From Pseudomaricurvus albidus (GTDB lineage: Bacteria; Pseudomonadota; Gammaproteobacteria; Pseudomonadales; Cellvibrionaceae): a stretch of 64,000 nt of DNA. The position numbers were made by a program, and so were the translations under genes. The stretch is from NCBI RefSeq assembly GCF_018863235.1, contig NZ_JAHKRS010000007.1:164162-228161 (forward strand), in the 5' to 3' direction. Under the pieces are notes generated by a model that did no database searches, was not told where the DNA came from, and saw only the letters and a list, made by a program, of their open reading frames with translations. Positions 6,486 through 15,225 of the stretch are shown here, in pieces; positions within the stretch are counted from its first letter, which is position 1, and each line of letters opens with the position of its first letter.

Positions 6486-7202
6486 ATGGACGAATCAAAA
6501 CAGAAAATTGCGTTATTTATAGATGCAGACAATGCACCGGCAAACAAGTTTGAGGATGTGCTTAGTGAAGTCGCTAAATATGGCGTAGTGACAATCAGAA
6601 AAGCCTATGGCAACTGGAAAAAGCCATCTATCAAACCTTGGGAGGATCTGCTGCATGAGTATGCTATCCAACCAGTACAGCAATACGACCTCTCAAAAGG
6701 GAAAAATGCATCAGACATTGCACTTGTCATTGATGCGATGGATGTGATGTATACGAAGGACATTGATGTAATGTGCTTTGTATCATCCGATTGTGATTTC
6801 ACACCCATGGTCACTAGAGCCCTGGCAGAGGGTAAGGTGGTCTTGGGATTCGGTGAGCGCAAGACTCCCTCGCCATTTGTTAATGCATGCTCCAAGTTTT
6901 TGTTTTTGGATCAGGAGTCTAACAATGGTGAAACGACCCAAGCAAAGATAACAAACATCAAGTCCAACACCAAACTGATCAATTTACTGCGTCAGGCAGT
7001 CGAAGCAACAGCTGAAGATAATGGGTGGGCTGGTTTAGGGCCTGTTGGCTCACATATATCAAATAAGACTTCTTTTGATACCAGAAACTACGGTTATAAG
7101 AATTTAAGCAGCCTCATTAAGGCTATAGATTTGTTTGAACTCAAACGTGGCCCTGGCAATTCCTATCTGGTAAAAGATGTACGTAAGAAGAAGGCAACAT
7201 AA
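6486..7202 (+). CDS. NYN-domain (LabA/DUF88-like) protein with C-terminal OST-HTH/LOTUS domain
   Basis: 238 residues. The N-terminal half is a NYN/PIN-like nuclease domain: IALFIDADNAP at about 8-18 gives the first acidic cluster, KNASDIALVIDAMD (about 73-86) the second, and CFVSSDCDFTPM (about 97-108) the SDxDF motif. This acidic set is the metal site of NYN RNases. The C-terminal part (about 163-232), with WAGLGPVGSHI and NYGYKNLSSLIKA, matches the OST-HTH/LOTUS RNA-binding fold. A role in RNA processing or decay is inferred from the family. AGGAGG lies about 12 bases before the ATG, within DNA shared with the direct repeat. Confidence 0.85.
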   Translation: MDESKQKIALFIDADNAPANKFEDVLSEVAKYGVVTIRKAYGNWKKPSIKPWEDLLHEYAIQPVQQYDLSKGKNASDIALVIDAMDVMYTKDIDVMCFVSSDCDFTPMVTRALAEGKVVLGFGERKTPSPFVNACSKFLFLDQESNNGETTQAKITNIKSNTKLINLLRQAVEATAEDNGWAGLGPVGSHISNKTSFDTRNYGYKNLSSLIKAIDLFELKRGPGNSYLVKDVRKKKAT

Positions 7203-7353
7203 TCAGTGACTGTAACCCCAATTTCCGACTAGACCTCCCCACCTCGCCAACAAAAATCACACCTCACAACAGTAATGCTAAGGTGATATAAATAGCCCCT
7301 GCCGATTGATCCGTCCCCGGCACCGCCAACAGATGATGCAAAAGGAGTATTTG

Positions 7354-8493
7354 ATGTCAGCCTCACAAGGTTACAGTCGTTTGGAGCAGGGCAGTTTTCT
7401 GCTGATGCTGGTGCTTGTCTCTGTGCTGTTCTTTTTTCTGCTCAAGCCGTTTTTCAGTCCGGTGTTTTGGGCGTGTGTGATTACCATTTTGTTTTATCCG
7501 TTGTATCAGCTGCTGCAGGACCGCTGGAACAGCCGCAATCTGGCGGCGCTGGCGACGTTAGCGGTATGCATTGTGGTCGGTGTGGCGCCGATGCTATTTC
7601 TGATCAAGGCCATGGTGGGCGAGGGGCAGGAAGTGTATCAGCTGGTGCAGAGCGGCGAGCTGGACCCCGCGAAGTATCTGGACAAGGTGCGTGAGGGGTT
7701 CCCGTTTGTGCAGGGGTTTCTGGACCGCTTTAATATCGACCTGTCGCTGATCAAGGAAACACTCACCAAGAGTGCTGGCACGGTGAGTCGCTGGGCGGCG
7801 CAGAATACCTTGTCCATCGGGCAGAATATGTTGCAGTTCTTTGTCAGTCTGGCACTGATGCTGTATCTGGTGTTTTTCCTGTTTCGCGACGGCCCCATGT
7901 TGATCGATCTGCTGATCCGGGCGTTGCCGATGGGGGACGAGCGGGAGCGGCATCTGTTCAACAAGTTTGCCGAGGTGACCCGGGCGACGGTGAAGGGCAA
8001 TCTGGTGGTGGCCATTATTCAGGGGAGTCTGGGGGGTATTATCTTTGCCTTGCTGGGCATCAAGGGCGCTGTCTTCTGGGGGGCGGTCATGGTGTTGTTG
8101 TCGCTGATCCCTGTGGTGGGGGCCAGTCTTATCTGGGGGCCGGTGGCGATCTATTTGTTTGCCGTGGGCAGCTGGGAGAAGGGATTGATCCTGACAGCCT
8201 TTGGCGCCGGGATTATTGGTTTGGTGGACAACCTGTTGCGCCCCATTTTGGTGGGCAGGGATACCAAGCTGCCGGATTATCTGGTGCTGTTGTCGACCCT
8301 GGGCGGATTTGCGCTGTTCGGTATGAATGGCTTTGTCATCGGCCCCTTGGTGGCGGTCTTGTTTATCGCCTTCTGGCAGATCTTTATTCTGGATTTTAAC
8401 AGTGAGTCAGAAAGCTCTGAGTCTGTGGACCCTGACTCCGAAAACAGCGAGGCGAAAGCCGGGGGGGAGTCACCACAGGACAAGTCCGACTGA
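7354..8493 (+). CDS. AI-2E family transporter (PerM/UPF0118)
   Basis: 379 residues starting at ATG 7354, preferred over an upstream ATG at 7306 because AAGGAG lies 6 bases before it. The protein has the family layout: two N-terminal membrane helices (about 14-60), a soluble amphipathic stretch (about 90-140), then five or six helices including the conserved PxxGAxxxW-like loop (IPVVGASLIWGP) and DNLLRPILVG near 300-310. The tail after about 345 is acidic and Ser-rich. Members export small molecules or act in stress tolerance; the substrate cannot be read from sequence. Confidence 0.85.
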   Translation: MSASQGYSRLEQGSFLLMLVLVSVLFFFLLKPFFSPVFWACVITILFYPLYQLLQDRWNSRNLAALATLAVCIVVGVAPMLFLIKAMVGEGQEVYQLVQSGELDPAKYLDKVREGFPFVQGFLDRFNIDLSLIKETLTKSAGTVSRWAAQNTLSIGQNMLQFFVSLALMLYLVFFLFRDGPMLIDLLIRALPMGDERERHLFNKFAEVTRATVKGNLVVAIIQGSLGGIIFALLGIKGAVFWGAVMVLLSLIPVVGASLIWGPVAIYLFAVGSWEKGLILTAFGAGIIGLVDNLLRPILVGRDTKLPDYLVLLSTLGGFALFGMNGFVIGPLVAVLFIAFWQIFILDFNSESESSESVDPDSENSEAKAGGESPQDKSD

Positions 8494-8616
8494 CGAGTTG
8501 ACCCTGTTTGGAGGCTGCTTTATAAAGGCAGCTCGCCCTGTATTCATGTCGTATTAAGGGATAGTCCGTGAAAATAGCAGTTTGAGACAATCGTACCCTA
8601 CGACAACCGTAATCTG

Positions 8617-9147
8617 ATGAGTGATTTTTTTATGTTAACTGTACAAGCCAAAAACACCGCCGCGACACTTTTGGGTGTGATTTCAAAGCTGATGTTGATG
8701 ATCAGCCTGTCCGTGGGCTCGGGCGTTGCCCTGGCTGAAACCGATATCTCGGTGTTCAAGAGCCCAAATTGCGGCTGCTGCCAGAAGTGGGTTGATCATC
8801 TGGAGAGTAACGGCTTTCAGGCACAGGTCACCGATACCGACCGCATGAACGTGATCAAGCACGAGCACGGTATCTCGTCTCAGTACCAGTCTTGCCATAC
8901 CGGCGTGGTGGATGGTTATGTCTTTGAAGGCCATGTGCCTGCCGCGGTGATGCAGAAGTTTCTGAAAGAAAAGCCTGAAAATGCCATCGGTCTGGCGGTT
9001 CCGGGTATGCCGATGGGCAGCCCGGGTATGGAAATGGGCAATCGCCACGACGATTATGATGTCCTGTTACTGAAGAAGGATGGCAGCAGCGAGGTGTACG
9101 AGCATATCAGCGCGCCAGTGGCGTCTTCTCATGACCATAACCATTAA
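8617..9147 (+). CDS. DUF411 metal-binding protein, exported
   Basis: 176 residues with a signal peptide (hydrophobic 18-38, cleavage near ALA-ETD). The DUF411 hallmark is present: DISVFKSPNCGCCQKWVDHL with a CGCC motif, followed by CHTG and VEGHVP-like segments. A His-rich tail (SSHDHNH) and a Met-rich loop (PGMPMGSPGMEM) suggest copper or another soft metal in the periplasm, as in other DUF411 proteins found in copper clusters. The start is uncertain (ATG 8617 or 8632) because no strong ribosome site is visible. It is upstream of the cobalamin riboswitch and probably a separate unit. Confidence 0.8.
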   Translation: MSDFFMLTVQAKNTAATLLGVISKLMLMISLSVGSGVALAETDISVFKSPNCGCCQKWVDHLESNGFQAQVTDTDRMNVIKHEHGISSQYQSCHTGVVDGYVFEGHVPAAVMQKFLKEKPENAIGLAVPGMPMGSPGMEMGNRHDDYDVLLLKKDGSSEVYEHISAPVASSHDHNH

Positions 9148-9227
9148 GGCCTGTTTTGAAGGACAGTCGCCTTTCTTGGCCCTCCTGGAAAACTCTTTGA
9201 CCTGAAAGTCATTCGCTTCTAGTATAG

Positions 9228-9400
9228 GCGCCTTCTGTAAAAGGGTGCCTGTCGGCGATCGCTGTGTTGATCGTCTGGAACAGGTTAAACGGGAAGTGTG
9301 GTGTTTGGTGTTCTGCGGAACCCAATTGATTCCACCGCTGCCCCCGCAACGGTAATCCGCCTGAATGAACTCTGGTGGTGAGCCCGAAACCGGCCCTTTG
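9228..9400 (+). promoter_or_regulatory. Cobalamin (AdoCbl) riboswitch 1
   Basis: The conserved B12 box GCTGCCCCCGCAACGGTAA is at 9337-9355. It is preceded by AAACGGGAAG (9288-9297) and GGGTGCCTG, and followed by GAGCCCGAAACCGGCCC (about 9380-9396), the expected order of the class. It lies about 260 bases before the CobN-like gene, so that operon should be repressed by cobalamin. Confidence 0.93.
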
Positions 9401-9659
9401 CAGCATTTTGCAACGATGAAGCGGAGGGCTTTATCCTGGGCAGTTTCTTTTCATTGCTGATTTGTTATCGCCTCAAGACTTAACCCCAAAGGTTCGAAGG
9501 TTTTTGGCAACCGCAAACAGCACGCCTTATTGATCTCTCCTCCTGTCTGAATTGTCTGTCGTTGTCTGCGTAGGCGACACATAGACTTACAGACCCATTG
9601 CTTTGTCGTTCAATTGTTTTTGGTGGCCTCAGGGCCGACCCGATTCTTTTGGAGACAGT

Positions 9660-12600
9660 ATGGCCTTTTTCTCAGCATCGTCGAACCTCCGTGGTTTGTT
9701 TGGCTTTCCATTAACTTTCATCAGCAAAGCTTGCCGACATGGTGCACACATGGCTGTGTTGCTGCTGTTGTGTCTGGGGAGCGTGACGCTGTCTGCCGAG
9801 GAAAAGACCCTGCTGGGTATTGTCACGCCTCGCAACAGTGCCGATGTGATGAGCGGGGCTCAGGCGTTTCATCAGGCGTACCCACAGCATCAGCTGTTGC
9901 TCCGAACCACCGATCAATTCAGTGATATGACCGAGGCCGACCGTCGTCAGCTGCTCGACAGCGCCGATGTGGTGTTTGCCGGCGGTGTGTTTGGTGATGC
10001 CTCGGCACTGTTGAACGGTTATCTGGCGGATCGCCAGCTCATGAGTGACTTTATTGCCGTGCACAGTGATCGTCGGTTGGTGAACGCATCACGCATAGCG
10101 GGGCAGAATCTGCTCGACGGTGCAGATCTGGATGTGCTGATGGAAGATCCGCCGCTGGCCCCCGATATGGATCTCGAAGGCTGGCTGGCGCAAAGACTGG
10201 AGCAGTACCCTGAGTATCGCGACTGGCTGTTGGCCAAGACCTTCTGGGCCGATCGCAATACTCACAATATCGACGGACTCTTTCGCTTACTGGTGCAACT
10301 GACCGGTGAACCCATGGAGATACCGGCACCGGAGCTGCACCAGCCGTTGCGTTTCTTTTTGGGCAATCAGCAGCTGACGATTCAGAAAGACACCTTGCTA
10401 CTGCCAGCATCTGCAGACGAGCCGCAACGCTGGGTGGTTGTGCTGGATTATGATCATGGCGATCGTCCGGGCGAGAAAGCACTGACCGAACAACTCTGTG
10501 CGCAGCTGCTGCAAAAGGGTCAGCAGTGTCTGAACGTGCTCGCCAAATGGGGCGAGGCCAGTGTGCGGGCGGTGGAAATTTTGCGCAATCACAGCGATCG
10601 GGTCGGTGTGATTATCTCGCTGCAAAATTTTGTCGTGGGCGGCGGTGAAGGCCGCGAGACGGTTACCGAACATTTGGCTTCGCTGAATGTTCCGGTTCTG
10701 AACGCCATACGCCTGAGTGATGCGACGGAAAAAGAGTGGCGTCTGTCAGAAGAGGGCATACGCTGGGACAGCGTCCACTATCGAATTGCCATGCCAGAGT
10801 TGCAGGGCGTGTCACAGCCCATGGTGGTTGCCGCCATGACACCACCCAGTATTGATCAAGTGACAGGCTTGCGGGTGGAGTTGTCGCAGCCGGTGGATAC
10901 TCAGGTATCACTGTTGGCGCAACGGGCAGACCGATGGTTGACCTTACAGAACAAGGGCAATGCCGATAAAAAAGTGGCCATTATTTATTACAACCACCCG
11001 CCGGGGCGCCACAACATTGGTGCAGATAACCTGAATGTGCCGGATTCACTGTTTCACATTCTGAACGAAATGAAAAAGGCCGGTTTTGACACGGGAGTAC
11101 TCCCGGAATCCAAAGAAGCCCTGCTGGATTTGATGCAGGAAAAAGGCGTCAATCTGCCGGAAGATCGTAAAGCCTTGCAGGCCATGTCAACCAAAGTCGA
11201 AACGGTTTCGGTGAAGCAGTATTCCCAGTGGTTTGAGACCTTGCCCCAATCCCTGCAGCAGGAAATGGTGAACGGGCCTCTGGGGTATCTGCACCAGATG
11301 TTGCAGCAGGCGGTAGAACTCAAGGATCGTGAAGTTGGCAAGCATCTGGTGATGCGGGTGGTGGAAGATCTGCGGCACGCCGTGGAAGGCGCCGATCACC
11401 CTGCGCGTGAACGGGTTCTGCGATTGTTGCAACAGCTACAGAGTTCCTACACGGAAAACGACGACAGCCAGATTGACTGGGCCGCGGCACAGCAATTGGT
11501 GAAAGCCATTGCCGAAAGCGGCATTGAAGGTGTTCGTGGTTGGGGCAAGTTACCTAGCAAGGTGATGGTTAATGACCAGAAGATACTGATTCCCGGTATT
11601 CAGTTTGGCAATGTGTTCGTTGGCCCTCAGCCGCCACGGGGGTGGGAGCTGAATGAAGAGCTGCTGCACGCGAATATGTCTTTCCCGCCGCCGCATCAGT
11701 ACATGGCCTTTTATCAGTGGTTGCGCCACGATTTTCATGCGGATGCCGTGGTGCATTTGGGGCGGCACTCCACCTATGAATTCCTGCCGCGTCATCGTGT
11801 GGGGTTGAGTGATGAAGATTACTCCCAGGCTCTGTTGGGCGACCTGCCCAGTGTCTATCCGTACATCGTCGATGGCGTTGGTGAAGGCATTCAGGCCAAG
11901 CGCCGTGGACTGGCGGTGATGGTGGATCACCTCACACCTCCGCTGGACAGCACCGAACTTTACGATCAGTTGCTGGAACTGCGTCATCTGGTCGAAAGCT
12001 TTGAAGCGGCACCCGAAGCTGCCGGTGCCATGCGGCAGCGTGCCATTGTAGCCATCAAGGAAAAAGTCAACGAACTCAAATTGCAGGATGAGTTACTGGC
12101 CAGTATGGAAGGCGAACTGGCTGTGCGCGGCATTACAGATTTTGATCAGGTGGAAGATGAGTTGCTGGTGCATGAGGTTGGCCATTACCTGACCAAGCTG
12201 CAGGAAGACTTTATGCCCCTGGGGCTGCATGTGTTCGGTCGTGACTGGTCGGATGATGCGATCAATACCATGTTGAATTCCATGGCGCAGGGCAGCGACA
12301 TTGAGCCGGAATGGAAAGATCGCCTCAGCCAATCGCCGGCCCTTGAAATGACAGGGCTGCTGGGCGGTTTAAGTGGCCAGTATGTGGCGCCGGGCAAAGG
12401 CAATGACCCAATCCGCACGCCGGAAGCCTTGCCCACCGGACGCAACTTTTATGCGCTGGATGGCAGTCTGATTCCTTCAAAACTCGGGTATCAGGTTGGT
12501 GTGGAGCTCGCCAGGACGGCTCGTGAATCGGATAAGCACACTGCGGTTCAGGGTAACAACTCTAGTCACGGTAATGCCGCTGGCGATTCGCAAGACTCCG

Positions 12601-14168
12601 AAGCCATCGTACTTTGGGCGTCGGATGTGGTGCGCGATGAAGGCGCCATGATCGCGTTCGGTATGGATATGCTGGGGGTAAAACCCGTCTGGAGCAGCCG
12701 GGGCATTGTGAAGGATCTCGAACTGCTGGATATCGCGAGCATGACCGAGAACGGCCAGCCGCGAATCCGTCGCGATACGGTCTACACCACCTCGGGACTG
12801 TTCCGCGATTTGTACGGCGCACATCTGGTGCTGTTGGAGAAGGCGGTGTTGATGGCCTTGAATGCTTCTGCCGATCTGATCCGGGAGCAGTACCCCGCAT
12901 TAACCTTCGCGCTCAACTCGGCACTGGTCCCTCTGGGTTCGCAGTATCCATCGGGCAAGGAACCGCTGGCCATCAATCAGGTGGCGGCCAGCTGGGTACA
13001 GGATGCCCGCGATGCGTTAAAACTGGGTATTCCCGGTGAGCAGGCGGGCAAGCAATCGGCTTACCGTATTTTTGGTGATGCCCCCGGAACCTACGGTGCC
13101 GGCGTGAACCGTCTGGTTGAACGCTCGGGCAGTTGGCAAGAGCGCTCTGAAGTGGCTGCGGTTTATATGCAGCGCATGGGACACGCCTACGGTGCGCAAT
13201 TGCAAGGTGAGCCCATGCAGGAGCTGTTCAAGAAACGTCTGGCGACTGTGACACAAACCTACCTTGGCCGCTCCAGTAATCTCTATGGTTTGCTGGATAA
13301 TAATGATGCGTTTGATTATCTGGGTGGTTTGAGTCTGGCGGTGGAAACGCTGACCGGCGAAGCTCCGGATAACTACATTTTGTTTCATCCGGACGCCAAC
13401 AGCCTGTCTATGGAACCCTTGCAAACGGCGCTACTGTCGGAATTGCGCGGACGCTTTTTAAACCCGCAATGGCTAACGCCTTTGATGAAAGAAGGCTATG
13501 CCGGTGCCAGAACCATGGGCAGTGAGTTTCTCGAATACCTGTGGGGCTGGCAGGTGACCAACCCCGGGATAGTGAAGAGTTGGGTGTGGGATGAAGTCAA
13601 AGCCGTTTACGTGGATGACCGGTTGGATATCGGCCTCGATGAGTTTCTGGAGAGCGGCCAAAACGTGCATGTAAAAGCCAATATGTTGGCCATCATGTTG
13701 GTCGCTGCGCAAAAAGGTTTTTGGCAGGCCGACGAAGAAACCCTCAGCGCTGTGGCACAGAAGTTTACCGAACTGGTGCTGGAGAACGGCTTGCCCGGCA
13801 GTGGTCATACGACCCAGAGTCATCCCATGTATGACTTTATAAAAGACTACCTTGATGCAGAGCAGTACCAACAGCTGCAAACATTGTTAAACGAGACACG
13901 GGTTGACGCCCGTGTGGAGAGTGCACCTTCCGTGGTTGCTGAAATCTCCATGGCTTCCGAGGCTGAGCCGTCGACCAAAACGGCAGACGCTCAAAACAAA
14001 CAGCGTGAGCAGGCAGACGACAAAAAGATTGATGAGCAGTCGTCAGAAAAATCCCAGTCGGGAGATAATTTTCAGTATTACTGGTTGGCAGCACTGCTGG
14101 GATTGCTGTTGGCCATTGGGTGGGTGCGAGGCAGTCGTGCCCCATCTCACAATCATTTAAAGAGATAA
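9660..14168 (+). CDS. Periplasmic CobN-like (HmuS-type) chelatase-family protein
   Basis: 1502 residues from ATG 9660 (GGAG 8 bases upstream; an upstream in-frame ATG at 9603 is less likely). A signal peptide (hydrophobic about 32-44, cleavage near LSA-EE) and one C-terminal membrane helix (about 1471-1488) followed by a basic tail place the body in the periplasm, anchored inside. The CobN/BchH-type body is clear: LLGDLPSVYPYIVDG, GEGIQAKRRGLAVMVDHLTP and the VVHLGRHSTYEFLPRHR loop near residue 700. In canonical CobN, as I recall it, that loop is HG-x-x-EWLPGK, so this is a divergent clade. Classical CobN is cytoplasmic and works with CobS and CobT, which are absent here. Cobalt insertion, corrin or haem demetallation, or B12 uptake are all possible. 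Confidence 0.85.
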   Translation: MAFFSASSNLRGLFGFPLTFISKACRHGAHMAVLLLLCLGSVTLSAEEKTLLGIVTPRNSADVMSGAQAFHQAYPQHQLLLRTTDQFSDMTEADRRQLLDSADVVFAGGVFGDASALLNGYLADRQLMSDFIAVHSDRRLVNASRIAGQNLLDGADLDVLMEDPPLAPDMDLEGWLAQRLEQYPEYRDWLLAKTFWADRNTHNIDGLFRLLVQLTGEPMEIPAPELHQPLRFFLGNQQLTIQKDTLLLPASADEPQRWVVVLDYDHGDRPGEKALTEQLCAQLLQKGQQCLNVLAKWGEASVRAVEILRNHSDRVGVIISLQNFVVGGGEGRETVTEHLASLNVPVLNAIRLSDATEKEWRLSEEGIRWDSVHYRIAMPELQGVSQPMVVAAMTPPSIDQVTGLRVELSQPVDTQVSLLAQRADRWLTLQNKGNADKKVAIIYYNHPPGRHNIGADNLNVPDSLFHILNEMKKAGFDTGVLPESKEALLDLMQEKGVNLPEDRKALQAMSTKVETVSVKQYSQWFETLPQSLQQEMVNGPLGYLHQMLQQAVELKDREVGKHLVMRVVEDLRHAVEGADHPARERVLRLLQQLQSSYTENDDSQIDWAAAQQLVKAIAESGIEGVRGWGKLPSKVMVNDQKILIPGIQFGNVFVGPQPPRGWELNEELLHANMSFPPPHQYMAFYQWLRHDFHADAVVHLGRHSTYEFLPRHRVGLSDEDYSQALLGDLPSVYPYIVDGVGEGIQAKRRGLAVMVDHLTPPLDSTELYDQLLELRHLVESFEAAPEAAGAMRQRAIVAIKEKVNELKLQDELLASMEGELAVRGITDFDQVEDELLVHEVGHYLTKLQEDFMPLGLHVFGRDWSDDAINTMLNSMAQGSDIEPEWKDRLSQSPALEMTGLLGGLSGQYVAPGKGNDPIRTPEALPTGRNFYALDGSLIPSKLGYQVGVELARTARESDKHTAVQGNNSSHGNAAGDSQDSEAIVLWASDVVRDEGAMIAFGMDMLGVKPVWSSRGIVKDLELLDIASMTENGQPRIRRDTVYTTSGLFRDLYGAHLVLLEKAVLMALNASADLIREQYPALTFALNSALVPLGSQYPSGKEPLAINQVAASWVQDARDALKLGIPGEQAGKQSAYRIFGDAPGTYGAGVNRLVERSGSWQERSEVAAVYMQRMGHAYGAQLQGEPMQELFKKRLATVTQTYLGRSSNLYGLLDNNDAFDYLGGLSLAVETLTGEAPDNYILFHPDANSLSMEPLQTALLSELRGRFLNPQWLTPLMKEGYAGARTMGSEFLEYLWGWQVTNPGIVKSWVWDEVKAVYVDDRLDIGLDEFLESGQNVHVKANMLAIMLVAAQKGFWQADEETLSAVAQKFTELVLENGLPGSGHTTQSHPMYDFIKDYLDAEQYQQLQTLLNETRVDARVESAPSVVAEISMASEAEPSTKTADAQNKQREQADDKKIDEQSSEKSQSGDNFQYYWLAALLGLLLAIGWVRGSRAPSHNHLKR

Positions 14169-14177
14169 GGGGTCATC

Positions 14178-14720
14178 ATGTTAACGTCATCGTCCATCGG
14201 GATTTTGCATCTGCTGGTCAGTTACTTGCTGGAGCCCGTCCTCTGGCTGCTGATGTTGCTGGCTGCGTTAGCCGTGCTGGATATCGGCACCCTGATTGCC
14301 GAGCGGGTGAAAGGACTGTCTGCCTGGCGTCGCAGTGAAGACATTGCCGGCTTTGAGCAGCTGGCGAAGAAACGCATTGAGCGCAGTGATTTTATGGCAC
14401 GCATTGCTCCCATGCTGGGTTTAATGGGAACCCTGATCCCACTGGGGCCCGGTCTCGCCGCATTGGGGGAAGGTGAGTTGAGCATTCTCACGACCGCCAT
14501 GAGTGTGGCTTTTGATACCACCGTCATGGGTTTGCTGGTCGGGATTATTGGTTTTGTTATCGGTCGCACACGTCGTCGCTGGTACGATCAGTTGCTGAAT
14601 CATATGGAGGCGGAAGCGAAGGCTCGTGCAACCACCGGCGTTTTCCCGAAGCGGGTTAATGTCCCGGTTGCCAGCAACCATGCGGCTCGTCATAAGGCGG
14701 AGGAGTCTGACCATGTCTAG
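14178..14720 (+). CDS. MotA/TolQ/ExbB-like proton channel protein
   Basis: 180 residues. Membrane helices are at about 8-32, 75-95 and 110-135. ARIAPMLGLMGTLIPLG followed by MSVAFDTTVMGLLVGIIGFV reproduces the ExbB/TolQ/MotA pattern, in which small and Thr residues line the proton path. It starts 9 bases after the CobN-like gene and overlaps the DUF2149 gene, so the three are co-transcribed and probably form one complex. No TonB or TolA gene is nearby. MotA-like plus DUF2149 genes next to CobN-like genes are known from hmu-type operons of Bacteroidetes. Confidence 0.88.
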   Translation: MLTSSSIGILHLLVSYLLEPVLWLLMLLAALAVLDIGTLIAERVKGLSAWRRSEDIAGFEQLAKKRIERSDFMARIAPMLGLMGTLIPLGPGLAALGEGELSILTTAMSVAFDTTVMGLLVGIIGFVIGRTRRRWYDQLLNHMEAEAKARATTGVFPKRVNVPVASNHAARHKAEESDHV

Positions 14721-15024
14721 CCGATGGAACTCAGATCGGTTCAGCCCTGCCGATGAAGAGCCTCTGGGGCCGATGGCCAATTTGTTGGATCTGATGCTGG
14801 TGTTTGCCTGCGGTTTGATTGCGGCGCTGATTGCCATGAGTGAGCAGCTGCAGGAACACTTTCAATCAGAGTTACAGGATACTCAGGCCAAGACCGTTAT
14901 CGAACGAGGCAAGGAGCTGCCCAACTTGCCGGGCGACGGGGCTGTAGGCGGTGATGGCTACGAGTCCGTCGGGCAGGTCTATCGGGACCCTAAAACCGGC
15001 AAGCTCATCCTGATTGCCCCCTGA
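14713..15024 (+). CDS. DUF2149 protein, ExbD-like by topology
   Basis: 103 residues from ATG 14713, overlapping the end of the channel gene by 8 bases, with AGGAG just upstream. There is one membrane helix at about 20-40, then a short soluble domain (about 45-103). Inside the helix is NLLDLMLVFACGLIAAL with an Asp at residue 26. ExbD/TolR proteins carry their proton-carrying Asp in the same place (IDVMLVLL near residue 25), so an ExbD-like role is inferred. The C-terminal VGQVYRDPKTGKLILI resembles a small beta domain. Membership in DUF2149 is from recall of the family's place beside CobN-like genes. Confidence 0.8.
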   Translation: MSSRWNSDRFSPADEEPLGPMANLLDLMLVFACGLIAALIAMSEQLQEHFQSELQDTQAKTVIERGKELPNLPGDGAVGGDGYESVGQVYRDPKTGKLILIAP

Positions 15025-15048
15025 GGTGACACTGTAATCCTTCCCCAA

Positions 15049-15070
15049 TAGCCGTCGCAGGCGGCTTTAC
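15049..15070 (+). terminator. Weak possible terminator after the CobN-like operon
   Basis: AGCCG-tcgcagg-CGGCT followed by TTTAC forms a five-pair stem with only a short T run. It is followed by homopolymer tracts of eight C and nine A (about 15074-15090). Confidence 0.35.
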
Positions 15071-15144
15071 ATACCCCCCCCAAAAAAAAACCAAAGCAAT
15101 AGCCCACAGCAGTTATTTCTGCATTTCAGATCATTAATTTCTGT

Positions 15145-15177
15145 CTTAAGTCTTTCTTAAGAAACGCTCACTACTAT
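15145..15177 (+). promoter_or_regulatory. PmrA/QseB-like box with promoter
   Basis: CTTAAG (15145-15150), five bases, CTTAAG (15156-15161) is a perfect match to the direct hexamer pair spaced by five bases that PmrA-type OmpR regulators bind. A possible -10 box TACTAT lies at 15172-15177; a 17-base spacer would put the -35 region inside the box, as at promoters activated by this class. The gene downstream starts at 15226. A PmrA/QseB-like regulator is encoded at 19857. Confidence 0.6.
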
Positions 15178-15225
15178 GCGTATATCAGGAGTTGATTCAG
15201 TGATCTGGATGTAGGAGCTGTGTCC

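Noticed and set aside
9228..9400. Reading the first cobalamin riboswitch as control of the DUF411 gene
   Set aside because: The DUF411 gene lies upstream of the riboswitch on the same strand, so the element cannot control it; it belongs to the downstream CobN-like operon.
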